Positions 1-7,498 are shown, counted from the first letter of the stretch. The stretch is 27,795 nucleotides of DNA from JAPLCX01 sp964460305 (GCA_964460305.1 CAYWRA010000026.1:1-27795); one strand, 5' to 3'. Made by a program: numbers and translations. The notes: a model not told the origin generated them from the sequence alone.

Positions 1-1
1 A

Positions 2-1276
2 GGATTTTCCGTCACCTGGAACTATGAGTTCGGCGCAACCCCGCCGGATTTCATAGGCGACACCATCGGCGCGGGCGCCGTACCCATCATGACCTGGATG
101 TCGTGCGGGGATTCCATCCGGGACAGCGCTTATCCGCTCCAGGACATTATCAACGGCAGGTTCGACGATTATCTGAGGCGCTCGGCCGCGACCATCAAAG
201 CCTATGGGAATAGAATACTCTGCCGCTTCGATCAGGAGATGAACCTGGACATATGGTCATGGTCCGTTACCGCCCCGTGGAATAACGGGAATCCCCAACA
301 GTACGTGGAAATGTGGAGGCACGTCGTCGATATCTTCAAGCAGGAAGGGGTGAACAACGTCGAATGGGTATGGTGCCCGAATTGCATGAGCAATCCTTTT
401 GCTCCGTGGAATGATGCCAAGAACTTCTACCCGGGCGACGAATACGTGGACTGGATCGGGATAGACGGTTATAGCTGGGGTTCCGCGAATACGAGTGGTA
501 ATACAGCATGGGCCATCTCCTTCCCTTACATGTACGACTCCATCATCCGCGATTTTCAATGCACCTACCTGAAACCGATCCTCATCTGCGAAATAGGATG
601 TTTGCAGGATGCGCGGTATCCCAAAGAAAAATGGATCGGCGACGTCTACGACTGCCTGTTTCATTACCCGTTCATAAAAGGGATAGTCTGGCTCAACACG
701 TACAATCCGACGACCGGCACTCAAGAAGACTTCCGGGTGATCAGAATGTACGATGACAATCTTCCGGTGCCGGAGAGAGTAGAGCAGGCGTATCGCGATG
801 CAATCGCCGGTCCGTCGTTTATCTCCTACTTTCCCACGATCGAAGAAGCCGCTCCCCAAGAGCTTATGTGCGATCCCCTTCCAGCCGCCAATGAGTTTCC
901 GAAACATGAGGTCGCACTCAATAAGCGGCCCGGCTCGATCTATCGCCCCGGCGACGTGCTCGCACCCGCCTATTTCCTCTACCCGCCCTCCGATACGGCG
1001 AACATGTTCGTCGATGCATACATAGTAATAAAGACTCCGGACGGGACCTTTTTCTCGTTCAGGCCATCGGGGTTCGTGCGGGGGATCGTTCCATCGGTGG
1101 CGAATTTCGGAGTAAAAAGACTCAGCCGGGCGATGGCATTCTATTACGCGTTACCCGGCAACCTCCCTGAGGGGGATTATACCGTTTACAGCGGCCTCGT
1201 GAAAAAAGGCCAGAACCCGGCGCTTGCGGCCAACCAGTTGAGCCTTGATCAGGACACCTTTACATACCGGCATTGA
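2..1276 (+). CDS. GH26-like endo-beta-mannanase family glycoside hydrolase (5'-truncated)
   Basis: The reading frame is open from base 2, so the N-terminus lies outside the window. The visible 424 residues look like a (beta/alpha)8 glycoside hydrolase of the GH26 type (known members are beta-mannanases and related endo-glucanases). The segment RFDQEMNLDIW matches the family's acid/base motif (general acid Glu, codon 236-238). ILICEIG carries the likely nucleophile Glu (codon 590-592) on a late strand, and VWCPN and DWIGIDGY fit the intervening strands. The last ~110 residues form a separate beta-rich domain ending in a motif (GDYTVYSGLVKKGQNP) that I have the impression recurs in secreted proteins of uncultured bacteria. 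An upstream signal peptide is expected but not visible. Substrate is inferred only from the family. A GH5- or GH113-like assignment is the main alternative. Confidence 0.7.
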   Translation, partial: GFSVTWNYEFGATPPDFIGDTIGAGAVPIMTWMSCGDSIRDSAYPLQDIINGRFDDYLRRSAATIKAYGNRILCRFDQEMNLDIWSWSVTAPWNNGNPQQYVEMWRHVVDIFKQEGVNNVEWVWCPNCMSNPFAPWNDAKNFYPGDEYVDWIGIDGYSWGSANTSGNTAWAISFPYMYDSIIRDFQCTYLKPILICEIGCLQDARYPKEKWIGDVYDCLFHYPFIKGIVWLNTYNPTTGTQEDFRVIRMYDDNLPVPERVEQAYRDAIAGPSFISYFPTIEEAAPQELMCDPLPAANEFPKHEVALNKRPGSIYRPGDVLAPAYFLYPPSDTANMFVDAYIVIKTPDGTFFSFRPSGFVRGIVPSVANFGVKRLSRAMAFYYALPGNLPEGDYTVYSGLVKKGQNPALAANQLSLDQDTFTYRH

Positions 1277-1390
1277 AAGCGCGCCGGCGTGCATTTTCCA
1301 TCCGCCCCATCGCCTCGCTCTTCCTGCGCCCCGATCCCGCCGTGACGCGAAACAACGCCATCGAGCTTTCCCGACGCAAAAGGTTTTTTC

Positions 1391-1396
1391 TATAAT
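1391..1396 (+). promoter_or_regulatory. -10 box (TATAAT) for the small lipoprotein gene
   Basis: A consensus TATAAT lies 31 bases before the start codon at 1427. The -35 region about 17 bases upstream is poor (TTCCCG), so this is a candidate promoter only. Confidence 0.4.
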
Positions 1397-1426
1397 ATCC
1401 TCACTCGAAGAATGGAGGGTGATGCA

Positions 1427-1660
1427 ATGAAATGGGCATACGTCGCTATGATCCTGCTCCTCATCTGCGCGCTCTCATCCTGCGTCAACGTGACGACGGA
1501 GAGGAGCGCCGAGTCCGTTTCTCGAACGCCGGAGGGCGGCTACGCGCGGAGCTCGGACGTCAAGGTCAACGCATACGACTGGAATTTCCTGGAAGCCGGG
1601 CTCCACGTTCTACTGCTCCCGTTCAAGCTCATGTACCACGCGGTGAAGATAGTTCTTTGA
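1427..1660 (+). CDS. Small lipoprotein of unknown function (77 aa)
   Basis: The protein starts MKWAYVAMILLLICALSSC: a charged N-terminus, a hydrophobic stretch and the lipobox LSSC, so lipidation at Cys19 and membrane anchoring are likely. The mature part is about 58 residues, starts Ser/Thr/Glu-rich, and ends in a hydrophobic, possibly amphipathic helix (FLEAGLHVLLLPFKLMYHAVKIVL, split here only by eye). The start at 1427 is chosen because GGAGGGTG sits about 6 bases upstream; the ATG at 1412 lacks this and would spoil the signal peptide. A TATAAT box precedes it. The stop codon lies inside the -35 hexamer of the next gene's promoter. I do not recognise the family. Confidence 0.75.
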   Translation: MKWAYVAMILLLICALSSCVNVTTERSAESVSRTPEGGYARSSDVKVNAYDWNFLEAGLHVLLLPFKLMYHAVKIVL

Positions 1661-1684
1661 CAGCTCCGCACGCTCGGATATAAT
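1657..1684 (+). promoter_or_regulatory. Consensus sigma70 promoter of the ATP-grasp ligase gene
   Basis: TTGACA (1657-1662) and TATAAT (1679-1684) are both perfect and separated by 16 bases. Transcription should begin near 1691, about 40 bases before the GTG start at 1730. The -35 box overlaps the stop codon of the preceding gene. Confidence 0.8.
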
Positions 1685-1729
1685 TTTTATTACCGCGCGC
1701 GAGTGATGCGTTAAGAGAGGCGGAGCCAC

Positions 1730-2746
1730 GTGAAGAAACTCAAAATCACCATCCTCTACGACCGCTCGCCGGACCAGTCCGATGCGAAAGAGCTTGAGCT
1801 TGCCATGTCCGGCGGGGGAGAGGAAGCACACCACCACCTCTGCGAGTACCTCGGCAAACTCGGCCATGAGGTCCGGCTCCACGGCGTTTACGACGACGTC
1901 AAGGGGCTCATCGCCGAACTCGATGCGAATCAGCCGGAAATCGTCCTGAACACGTGCGAATCCTTCCGCCGGGATTCCTCGATGGAATTCCACATCCCCG
2001 CCCTCCTCGACATGCTGGGGATAAAGTACACCGGCTCCGGCCCCGATGCGCTCATGCTCGCCCAGGACAAGGGGCTGGCGAAAAAGATCCTCGCCTATCA
2101 CGGCCTATGGTCGGCCGATTTCACCGTATATCCCAAGGGACAGTTCGACATCCGTCCCTCAAAGCTGAGGTTTCCCCTCATCGTCAAACCGCTCACGGAG
2201 GACGCCTCCATCGGCATCGCTGAGAGCTCAGTGGTAAAAAACGATGAAACGCTCGCGACCCGGATCGCCTACGTACATGAGAAGATAGGCTGCGGGGCCC
2301 TCGTCGAGGAGTACATCGAGGGACGCGAGCTCTTCGTCGGCGTGATCGGCAACGACAAACCGCTCGTGCTGCCGCCGGTGGAGCTCGACTTCAGCAAGGC
2401 CAACAGCGACAAACTCAAGGTCTACAGCTTCAAGGCGAAGTTCGACTCCGCGTATAGAACTAAATGGGGGATCCAAACCCTCTTTCCAAAAGATCTCAAG
2501 AAGGAAACGGTTGCGAAGATCGAGGAGACCGCGCTCACCGCCTACCGGGCCCTCGGGCTCAGGGACTACGGGAGGATCGATCTCATCCTCGCCCCCGACG
2601 ACACCGTCTACGTCCTCGAAGTAAATCCGAACCCGAACATCGCGGAGAACGAGGACCTGCCGAACGCCGCCGAGCAGACGGGATTGAGCTATACGGACTT
2701 CGCCGAGCGGATCATCAAATTCGCCCTCGACCGATACAAAAAATAG
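1730..2746 (+). CDS. ATP-grasp D-alanine-D-alanine ligase-family protein
   Basis: The 338-residue protein has the order of a Ddl-type ATP-grasp ligase: an N-terminal Rossmann-like part with NTCESF and LGIKYTGSGPDALMLAQDKGLAKKIL, a central ATP-grasp part (FPLIVKPLTEDASIGI, LVEEYIEGRELFVGVI) and the Mg-binding end YVLEVNPNPNI. D-Ala-D-Ala ligases join two D-alanines with ATP for peptidoglycan. However, the typical YDYEAKY-type segment is replaced by VYSFKAKFDSAYRTKWGI, so the substrate may be another amino acid or peptide. The start is GTG with GGAG about 6 bases upstream, behind a perfect promoter. It stands alone, not in a mur/fts cluster, which also argues for an accessory ligase. Family assignment is firm; substrate is not. 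Confidence 0.8.
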   Translation: MKKLKITILYDRSPDQSDAKELELAMSGGGEEAHHHLCEYLGKLGHEVRLHGVYDDVKGLIAELDANQPEIVLNTCESFRRDSSMEFHIPALLDMLGIKYTGSGPDALMLAQDKGLAKKILAYHGLWSADFTVYPKGQFDIRPSKLRFPLIVKPLTEDASIGIAESSVVKNDETLATRIAYVHEKIGCGALVEEYIEGRELFVGVIGNDKPLVLPPVELDFSKANSDKLKVYSFKAKFDSAYRTKWGIQTLFPKDLKKETVAKIEETALTAYRALGLRDYGRIDLILAPDDTVYVLEVNPNPNIAENEDLPNAAEQTGLSYTDFAERIIKFALDRYKK

Positions 2747-2763
2747 CGGCCGAACAATTTTTT

Positions 2764-2933
2764 ACAAAGAGCAAAAGAGTTTATACTCTTCGTGAGAACC
2801 GTTATTCAGCCGCTAATGTTCACGTCCCGGGGGGATCCCTTCGGGGAATCATCACGAATAGCAACTTCATTCATGTTACCCCGTGGCTGGATAGTTGTTA
2901 TGCCTTTCCTCTTTCTCTCTTTTACTCTTTGTG
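2764..2933. repeat. Two copies of a short interspersed repeat, inverted to each other
   Basis: ACAAAGAGCAAAAGAG at 2764-2779 is an inverted near-copy of CTCTTTTACTCTTTGT at 2917-2932. The same core recurs at 16207-16222, 18750-18765 and 18954-18969. Between the copies lies a G/C-rich palindromic stretch (about 2826-2852) and no plausible gene. Confidence 0.6.
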
Positions 2934-2969
2934 AACACTGCTGAATTTCTCGTCCTCTCTGTGGCGAGT

Positions 2970-4208
2970 TCATTTCCTCCGCTCCAGCAGCAGCGCCTTC
3001 TGGAACTCCACCATCGCCTCGGCATGCCGGTTATATCCTCCCTGCTTCGAGAGCGACTCGCCGAGGAGCTTGTGGGCTTCCGCGCTGTCCGGGCAGAGCT
3101 TTACCGCCGACCGCAACTCGGTTTCGGCTGCGTTAAAATCCTTCGTCTCGTAATACAGCTTGCCCAAGAGCAGATGCGCAGCCCCATACCCGGGATTGTC
3201 CGCAATCAACCCCTCTAGGACGCGGTCCCCCTCGTCCCCCCTCCCGCTTTTTATCAGGCAACTCGCCAACCAGTAACGCGCATCGGAATGCTTGGGGCGC
3301 CGCTTCACCGCCCGGCGCAACTCCCCCAGGGCTGATGCGCATTCGCCGCGCATTGCCTTGAGTCTCCCCGATTGAAAACCGGCGTCGGAAAAGGAGGGCT
3401 GGATCCGCGCGGCCTCTTCAAACGCGCGCTCGGCGAGGGTGGTCCGATCGAGGGAGAGCCAGACGAGCCCCTCCCGATACGCCGGCAGGGAGAATGACGG
3501 GTCCAGGTTACGCGCTTCGTTAAACAGGCGGAGAGCCAGGTATGGTTTCTTTGCGCCGAGCGCGGCAAGGCCGCCCAAGTAACGCGCATCGGCGCTCTCC
3601 GGATAATCCGCCGAGACCCTTGCCGCCGACTGAGACGCCTCCGCCGTTTTACCTTCCCTCACAAGCTGGAGCGCAAGGGAGAATGCTTGGAGGAATCCGA
3701 GTGGGGCCCTGAAAGGGCGAACGTCCTTCGATAGCCGGCACACCTTCCCCGCGGCATGGAGGGCGAGCGCAGGGAGGCATTCATCGCCGCCGTCAACGGC
3801 GGTTTTGAAAACGTCCATGTCGCCGCCCGAAGCGGAACCGCTATAAAAGGTGACGGAACCGGTTTCACCTCGCTCCCCGGCATCCTTCCTTAACGTGAAA
3901 GAGGCTAAGAGATAGCGGTCCGCACCGCTCTGCGCACAGAACTGCCTCGCCTCGGCGGGGCGCGGCGCTCCCCTATCATCATAGAGCGCACTCAACGTCT
4001 TTGAGGGAGCGACCGCCGGCAACAGCGCCTCCCCGTCCCCCGAGCCGTTGATCGCCCTCGCGATGAGATAGGGCAGGCCGATGGAGAAACAGGGCTCAGG
4101 GATTTTGCCTGGGGGAACGCCGCAGAAATCGCCTATCAAGATGGTATCGGCGCCGGCTGTTCCGGAGAGGCAGAGGAGGCAAAAATAAAGCGCGCCATAT
4201 CGTTTCAT
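2970..4208 (-). CDS. Exported TPR-repeat protein with a FlgO/TolB-like N-terminal domain
   Basis: From the ATG at 4208 the 412-residue protein begins MKRYGALYFCLLCLSGTAGAD, a Sec signal peptide with a cleavage site near residue 20. Residues ~25-170 resemble the N-terminal domains of FlgO/TolB-like proteins (a strand, then GLPYLIARAINGSGDGEALLPAVAPSK), but this is a weak resemblance. Residues ~175-405 are at least five tetratricopeptide repeats, with the usual A/G-x-Y and P pattern (SADARYLGGLAALGAKKPYLALRLF, LGKLYYETKDFNAAETELRSAV are examples read in part). TPRs mediate protein-protein contacts; here probably in the periplasm. The GTG at 4220 is an alternative start, but it sits in a run of ten C residues and breaks the signal peptide. 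Confidence 0.7.
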   Translation of the reverse strand: MKRYGALYFCLLCLSGTAGADTILIGDFCGVPPGKIPEPCFSIGLPYLIARAINGSGDGEALLPAVAPSKTLSALYDDRGAPRPAEARQFCAQSGADRYLLASFTLRKDAGERGETGSVTFYSGSASGGDMDVFKTAVDGGDECLPALALHAAGKVCRLSKDVRPFRAPLGFLQAFSLALQLVREGKTAEASQSAARVSADYPESADARYLGGLAALGAKKPYLALRLFNEARNLDPSFSLPAYREGLVWLSLDRTTLAERAFEEAARIQPSFSDAGFQSGRLKAMRGECASALGELRRAVKRRPKHSDARYWLASCLIKSGRGDEGDRVLEGLIADNPGYGAAHLLLGKLYYETKDFNAAETELRSAVKLCPDSAEAHKLLGESLSKQGGYNRHAEAMVEFQKALLLERRK

Positions 4209-4347
4209 GGGGGGGGGCACATGGGTATCGTTACAGATTATACGTGATTTTGCCGCAGATTAGCGCAGATTCCCCAAAAACGTTGAAGGACCGAACATCG
4301 CCTGTTTTGCAGATAGGTATACTATTGGTGGTTATGGCTAAATTAGG

Positions 4348-4695
4348 TTAACGGGAGAATAGTACCTTAAGGCGCTTATCGATCTCTGCTAGGATATATG
4401 GGCCTACGACACCGACTTTGCTTTGTATCAAGCTGTTGTGACAGGTGACGATTTTCCCGATTCTAAAAGTCGAATCTTCGCTCAAGCCCGTACCAGCAAA
4501 TTCCGGATGGCCTCTACATACCTTGAAATCTAAATCGCCACTGTAATCTTTGCTCGTTATAAATGCTATAACACAATCAGGATCATTGTACGAATCTCGA
4601 GAAATAATTACAGCACTTCGCATCTTGCTTTCCCTGAAATTCGTAAATGGAAAAGCAACTTTGACGATGTCGCCCTGTCTCATTGCTATAGTCAT
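4348..4695 (-). CDS. MazF/PemK-family toxin (type II toxin-antitoxin endoribonuclease)
   Basis: The 115-residue protein has the MazF/PemK fold signature: RQGDIVKVAFPFTNFRESKMRSAVIIS near the N-terminus, then a beta-rich body (IAFITSKDY, FRIGKIVTC) and a C-terminal helix with ILAEIDKRLKVLF. Family members cleave mRNA at short sequences until bound by an antitoxin. The ATG overlaps the stop of the upstream small gene in TAATG, which indicates translational coupling; the ATG at 4683 is the alternative start. It is the last gene of a three-gene operon. The usual K-x-RP motif reads K-x-R-S here, a small deviation whose effect is unknown. Confidence 0.85.
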   Translation of the reverse strand: MTIAMRQGDIVKVAFPFTNFRESKMRSAVIISRDSYNDPDCVIAFITSKDYSGDLDFKVCRGHPEFAGTGLSEDSTFRIGKIVTCHNSLIQSKVGVVGPYILAEIDKRLKVLFSR

Positions 4696-4913
4696 TAATC
4701 ATCTAATTTAAGAAAGTCAAAAGAAGGAGAGGCGTCTGCTAATGCCATCACATCAAATGAATCTTCGTCGACATGAAGGGAGGCACCACAAACAAAAGAG
4801 AATTCGAAGTATGAGTACGACATTTCACTCCCCCTCTCTTGAAGCCCTGTTACTTCTTTAGACGGATAATATATTATCGGCGCCTCACTCACTATCGCAG
4901 GTAGTGCTGTCAT
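4695..4913 (-). CDS. Small acidic antitoxin-like protein (72 aa)
   Basis: This gene lies between a DUF6941-like gene and mazF and overlaps both (ATGA with the upstream gene, TAATG with mazF). Its Shine-Dalgarno, AGGAGGGG, sits directly before the ATG inside the end of the upstream gene. The C-terminal half is strongly acidic (DEDSFDVMALADASPSFDFLKLDD, read in parts), which resembles the flexible toxin-wrapping tails of MazE-like antitoxins. The N-terminal half (APIIYYPSKEVTGLQERG) has no ribbon-helix-helix, HTH or AbrB motif I can name, so autoregulation is not shown. The antitoxin role is inferred from size, charge, position and coupling. Confidence 0.6.
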   Translation of the reverse strand: MTALPAIVSEAPIIYYPSKEVTGLQERGSEMSYSYFEFSFVCGASLHVDEDSFDVMALADASPSFDFLKLDD

Positions 4914-5323
4914 CGCCCCTCCTTGAATTCTGTAACTATAAAACGACGTCGAAGCACCATTTCATCATTACACAAAAATTCTATTGCATAATAACCGGCT
5001 TCGGGAAATATTGTGCCTAAAAACTCAAAATTGATTTCAATAATCGCATTTGGATCAGCAAAGCCTATTTTGCCTTTTCCCGAAAATATAGGCTCCCCAG
5101 ATTTTTCATTCAGGCATCTTAACTCAGTGTTATATTCCCCGCGGCCGTTAGTTAGCGAGATAAAAACGTGAAAGCGCGGGTGTTTACAGGGGAACTTACT
5201 GCTCGATAATCTATTAAAAATGCCGATAAGACTTTTCTTATGCGTTCTGGCATCATCAATAACTGCATCACATACAATGAGAGCTAATCCTAACGGTGTT
5301 TCTTTTTTGTTCATGTTAAACAT
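4910..5323 (-). CDS. DUF6941-like protein heading the mazF operon
   Basis: The 137-residue protein matches what I remember of the DUF6941 family: a start with ALIVCDAVIDDARTHKKSLIGIFNRL, then FPCKHPRFHVFISLTNGRGEY, a set of beta strands and FPEAGYYAIEFLCNDEMVLRRRFIV. It looks like a small all-beta sandwich without signal peptide. The function of the family is unknown. It is first in a three-gene operon and its end contains the Shine-Dalgarno for the antitoxin-like gene, so all three should be made in fixed proportion. No clear Shine-Dalgarno precedes its own start; the second ATG at 5314 is an alternative and could begin a leaderless message. The operon is visibly more AT-rich than its surroundings, consistent with transfer. 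Confidence 0.65.
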   Translation of the reverse strand: MFNMNKKETPLGLALIVCDAVIDDARTHKKSLIGIFNRLSSSKFPCKHPRFHVFISLTNGRGEYNTELRCLNEKSGEPIFSGKGKIGFADPNAIIEINFEFLGTIFPEAGYYAIEFLCNDEMVLRRRFIVTEFKEGR

Positions 5324-5327
5324 TATA
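5322..5327 (-). promoter_or_regulatory. Possible -10 box (TATAAT) of the DUF6941/mazF operon
   Basis: On the minus strand TATAAT overlaps the first ATG (TATAATG) and ends 7 bases before the second ATG at 5314, so transcription from it would give a leaderless mRNA. A matching -35 is weak (TATGCA). A TATATT at 5331-5336 is an alternative. Confidence 0.35.
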
Positions 5328-5452
5328 GGTAATATAGAATATTTTGCATATAATTAAATTCAGGGGTGTTCGGCGTCCGTTTTTTATTGAACCGGGGCCT
5401 TACATTACATATATTATGTAAATCTTTGTGGGTCGGTGACGATTGTATCAAG

Positions 5453-5486
5453 GCGGGCGTAGCTCAATGGTAGAGCCCCAGCCTTC
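5453..5486 (+). pseudogene. Orphan 5' half of tRNA-Gly
   Basis: These 34 bases are identical to the first 34 bases of the intact tRNA-Gly at 5687 and stop inside the anticodon (after its second base). The 3' half is absent; the sequence continues directly into a hairpin-rich spacer. Confidence 0.85.
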
Positions 5487-5645
5487 TCCCGTGAGACCGC
5501 CACTTGCGGATTACGCGCTAGCGGGAGAACGCAAGTGGCATGGTCGAACGCGATCCCGATGAGCGGAGCAAAATCGGGACAAGCTGGCCTCACGGGATCC
5601 AAGGGCTTCATGCAGCTTGCGTTCACTGCGTTCCGCAAGTTGCTG
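5487..5645 (+). other. Structured spacer (branched inverted repeats) between tRNA-Gly half and intact gene
   Basis: An outer stem pairs 5487-5495 (TCCCGTGAG) with 5589-5597. Inside it, 5499-5508 pairs with 5530-5539 (10 bp) and 5554-5560 pairs with 5573-5579 (7 bp), giving a three-way-junction-like fold. A further, imperfect hairpin lies at about 5611-5644 (TTGCG/CGCAA core). CAAGCTGG, which is also the sequence at the tRNA anticodon-stem 3' side, occurs twice in this spacer (5580-5587 and 5657-5664). It could be a small non-autonomous element or a structured RNA; no coding gene is evident. Confidence 0.55.
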
Positions 5646-5686
5646 AATCCCTAGGACAAGCTGGCAATAAAAACGAGACATTTTAA

Positions 5687-5760
5687 GCGGGCGTAGCTCA
5701 ATGGTAGAGCCCCAGCCTTCCAAGCTGGTCATGTGGGTTCGATTCCCATCGCCCGCTCCA
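5687..5760 (+). tRNA. tRNA-Gly(TCC), CCA encoded
   Basis: The cloverleaf is complete: 7-bp acceptor GCGGGCG/CGCCCGC, D arm GCTC...GAGC, anticodon stem CCAGC/GCTGG with loop CTTCCAA (anticodon TCC), T loop TTCGATT, discriminator T and genomic CCA at 5758-5760. It decodes GGA and related glycine codons. It lies 82 bases before the radical SAM gene on the same strand. Confidence 0.95.
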
Positions 5761-5841
5761 ATACTGCGGTGATAAGTGATTGGTGAGCACTGATAAGCGG
5801 GTAGAGCGATACACCACGCCTTTCCCATCAATGGATAACCG

Positions 5842-7305
5842 ATGCGACTAGGCCTTGTCTTCAATCCTTTCTCATACAAGCTGCACGAGGAGAATCTCAA
5901 AATCGTGCAGCGCTTTTTCGGCCTATTTCCACCTTTGAGCATCGCGTGGGTGGCTAGCATCGCCGAAAAGGCCGGCCACGAGGTGACGATCATCGACGCC
6001 CGCACGCTCCAGCTCAGCAAAGAGGACGTTCTCGACCGCCTGCGTGAGTTCGCACCCGATATCATCGGGTTTATGATGACGACCTACATGTACCGGGAAA
6101 CGCTCGAGTGGATCCGATACCTCAAGAAACACCTCAACGTCCCCGTGATCGTCGGCGGCTACAATCTGCGCGTCTACCCCAGGGAATCCATCGCGCCTCC
6201 CGAGATAGACTTCGGCGTCGTCGAGCACGCCTACTACACGCTCCCGAAGCTGTTTGAGGAGCTCGCCGGGGGCAGGCGGTTCGGTGACGTGCCCGGCCTC
6301 GTGTACAAACAGAACGGCGCCACGATCGTCACACCGCACGAGATGCAGATCGACTTCGACAAGTTCCCATCCCCTGCGCGCCATCTCCTCCCCAACGAGC
6401 TCTACGCGGAATTCCCCACGGAACGTAGGAACTTCACCGTGATGGTGACGTCCCTTGGGTGCCCGCGACAGTGCGGCTTCTGCGAGGCCGGCGGAACCAT
6501 GTACGGCCCCCGCTCGCCCGAAACCGTCGTCGCGGAGATCGAGGAGTGCTACACAAAGCACGGCATTCGTGAGATCGACATCTTCGATTATGAATTTCCC
6601 ATCGTACGGACAAGGGCGCGCGAAATCTGCCGTCTACTCAAAGAGAAGAAACTCGACGTCGAGTGGGCGTGCAGGGCTCGGGTCGATTCGGTCGACGAGC
6701 CCCTCCTTCGCGAGATGAAGGACGCCGGGTGCCGGCGCATCTACTACGGCATCGAGTCCGGAGTCCAGGAAATCCTCGATAGGGTGAATAAGGGGGTTAC
6801 GCTCCGGAAAATAGAGGAAACCATCCGGATGACAAAAGAGATGGGCATACGGCCCCTTGGTTTTTTCCTTGTGGGCGCGCCGGGCGACACGCGCGAGACC
6901 GTCAGGCAGACGGTAAAATTCGCCAAACGCCTGGGGCTCGACTATGTACAGTTCTCCAAAACGCTTGCGAAGCCGCTCACTCCCCTCTGGAAGCAGATGG
7001 TCGAGCAAACGGGCTACGATTACTGGCGCGAGTACATCCTGGGTAACGTCGGCGACCAAGTATTGCCCCGGCCCTGGACGGAACTCACGAATGAAGAGAT
7101 AGACTGCCTCGCCCGGAGGGCCTATCTGAGCTTCCACCTGCGGCCCGGTTTCCTCATCCGCTCCGCTCTAAGGGTGCGCTCACGGAGCGAGTTCAAGAGG
7201 AAATTCACGGCGCTCTGCGAAATGTTTTTGAGACAGGAGCGCGTGTCAAAATCCGATAAGGCATTCATCGCATATAACGATAATGCGATCAAGCCGCCAC
7301 GCTGA
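5842..7305 (+). CDS. B12-binding-domain radical SAM protein
   Basis: The 487-residue protein has an N-terminal cobalamin-binding-like Rossmann domain (residues ~1-145: AWVASIAEKAGHEVTIIDA, PDIIGFMMTT, VPVIVGGYN) and then a radical SAM barrel whose CPRQCGFC motif supplies Cys207, Cys211 and Cys214 for the 4Fe-4S cluster. Typical later barrel segments follow (EWACRARVDSVDEPLLREMKDAGCRRIYYGIESG and GFFLVGAPGDTRETV, read in parts). Known relatives (BchE-, HpnJ-, HpnP-type and many methyltransferases) modify lipids, cofactors or secondary metabolites. The classical B12 DxHxxG motif is not evident, so cobalamin may be held base-off without a His ligand or not bound. The gene is solitary; substrate unknown. 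Confidence 0.85.
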   Translation: MRLGLVFNPFSYKLHEENLKIVQRFFGLFPPLSIAWVASIAEKAGHEVTIIDARTLQLSKEDVLDRLREFAPDIIGFMMTTYMYRETLEWIRYLKKHLNVPVIVGGYNLRVYPRESIAPPEIDFGVVEHAYYTLPKLFEELAGGRRFGDVPGLVYKQNGATIVTPHEMQIDFDKFPSPARHLLPNELYAEFPTERRNFTVMVTSLGCPRQCGFCEAGGTMYGPRSPETVVAEIEECYTKHGIREIDIFDYEFPIVRTRAREICRLLKEKKLDVEWACRARVDSVDEPLLREMKDAGCRRIYYGIESGVQEILDRVNKGVTLRKIEETIRMTKEMGIRPLGFFLVGAPGDTRETVRQTVKFAKRLGLDYVQFSKTLAKPLTPLWKQMVEQTGYDYWREYILGNVGDQVLPRPWTELTNEEIDCLARRAYLSFHLRPGFLIRSALRVRSRSEFKRKFTALCEMFLRQERVSKSDKAFIAYNDNAIKPPR

Positions 7306-7365
7306 CCAGTCCGGTCGTCAACTCCCGGTTTTATGGTTCCTGTCCCCGCATTAACCCGGTTCATT

Positions 7366-7387
7366 CCCCGGAGGGGCTCCTTTGGGG
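7366..7387. repeat. Tandem G/C hairpin repeat
   Basis: CCCCGGAGGGG (7366-7376) is followed by CTCCTTTGGGG (7377-7387). An almost identical pair of mini-hairpins with the same downstream GCGYGG occurs at 25740-25762, so this is a dispersed element rather than chance. Confidence 0.5.
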
Positions 7388-7423
7388 CGCGGCTCCCCAC
7401 TAAAAACACAACGCTAAAAATCT

Positions 7424-7453
7424 TTGAATACATATACATCGTTATGTTATTAT
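7424..7453 (+). promoter_or_regulatory. Promoter of the topoisomerase VI operon
   Basis: TTGAAT (7424-7429), 18 bases, then TATTAT (7448-7453) preceded by TG (extended -10). The start site would be near 7460, leaving a ~39-base leader before the ATG at 7499. Confidence 0.55.
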
Positions 7454-7498
7454 GCCGGAGATTTGCGGAATTTTGTATCGACCAAAGGCAGTGAAATC

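Noticed and set aside
257..907. Minus-strand open frame inside the GH26-like gene
   Set aside because: Shadow frame; the plus strand carries catalytic glycoside hydrolase motifs.
5414..5638. Minus-strand open frame across the tRNA-Gly half and spacer
   Set aside because: It is encoded by a tRNA fragment and hairpins; no ribosome site and no recognisable protein.
5487..5720. A self-splicing intron interrupting tRNA-Gly
   Set aside because: A split gene would need only one copy of the 5' exon; here the 5' half is repeated directly before the 3' half, so a complete tRNA exists without splicing, and no group I core motifs are apparent.
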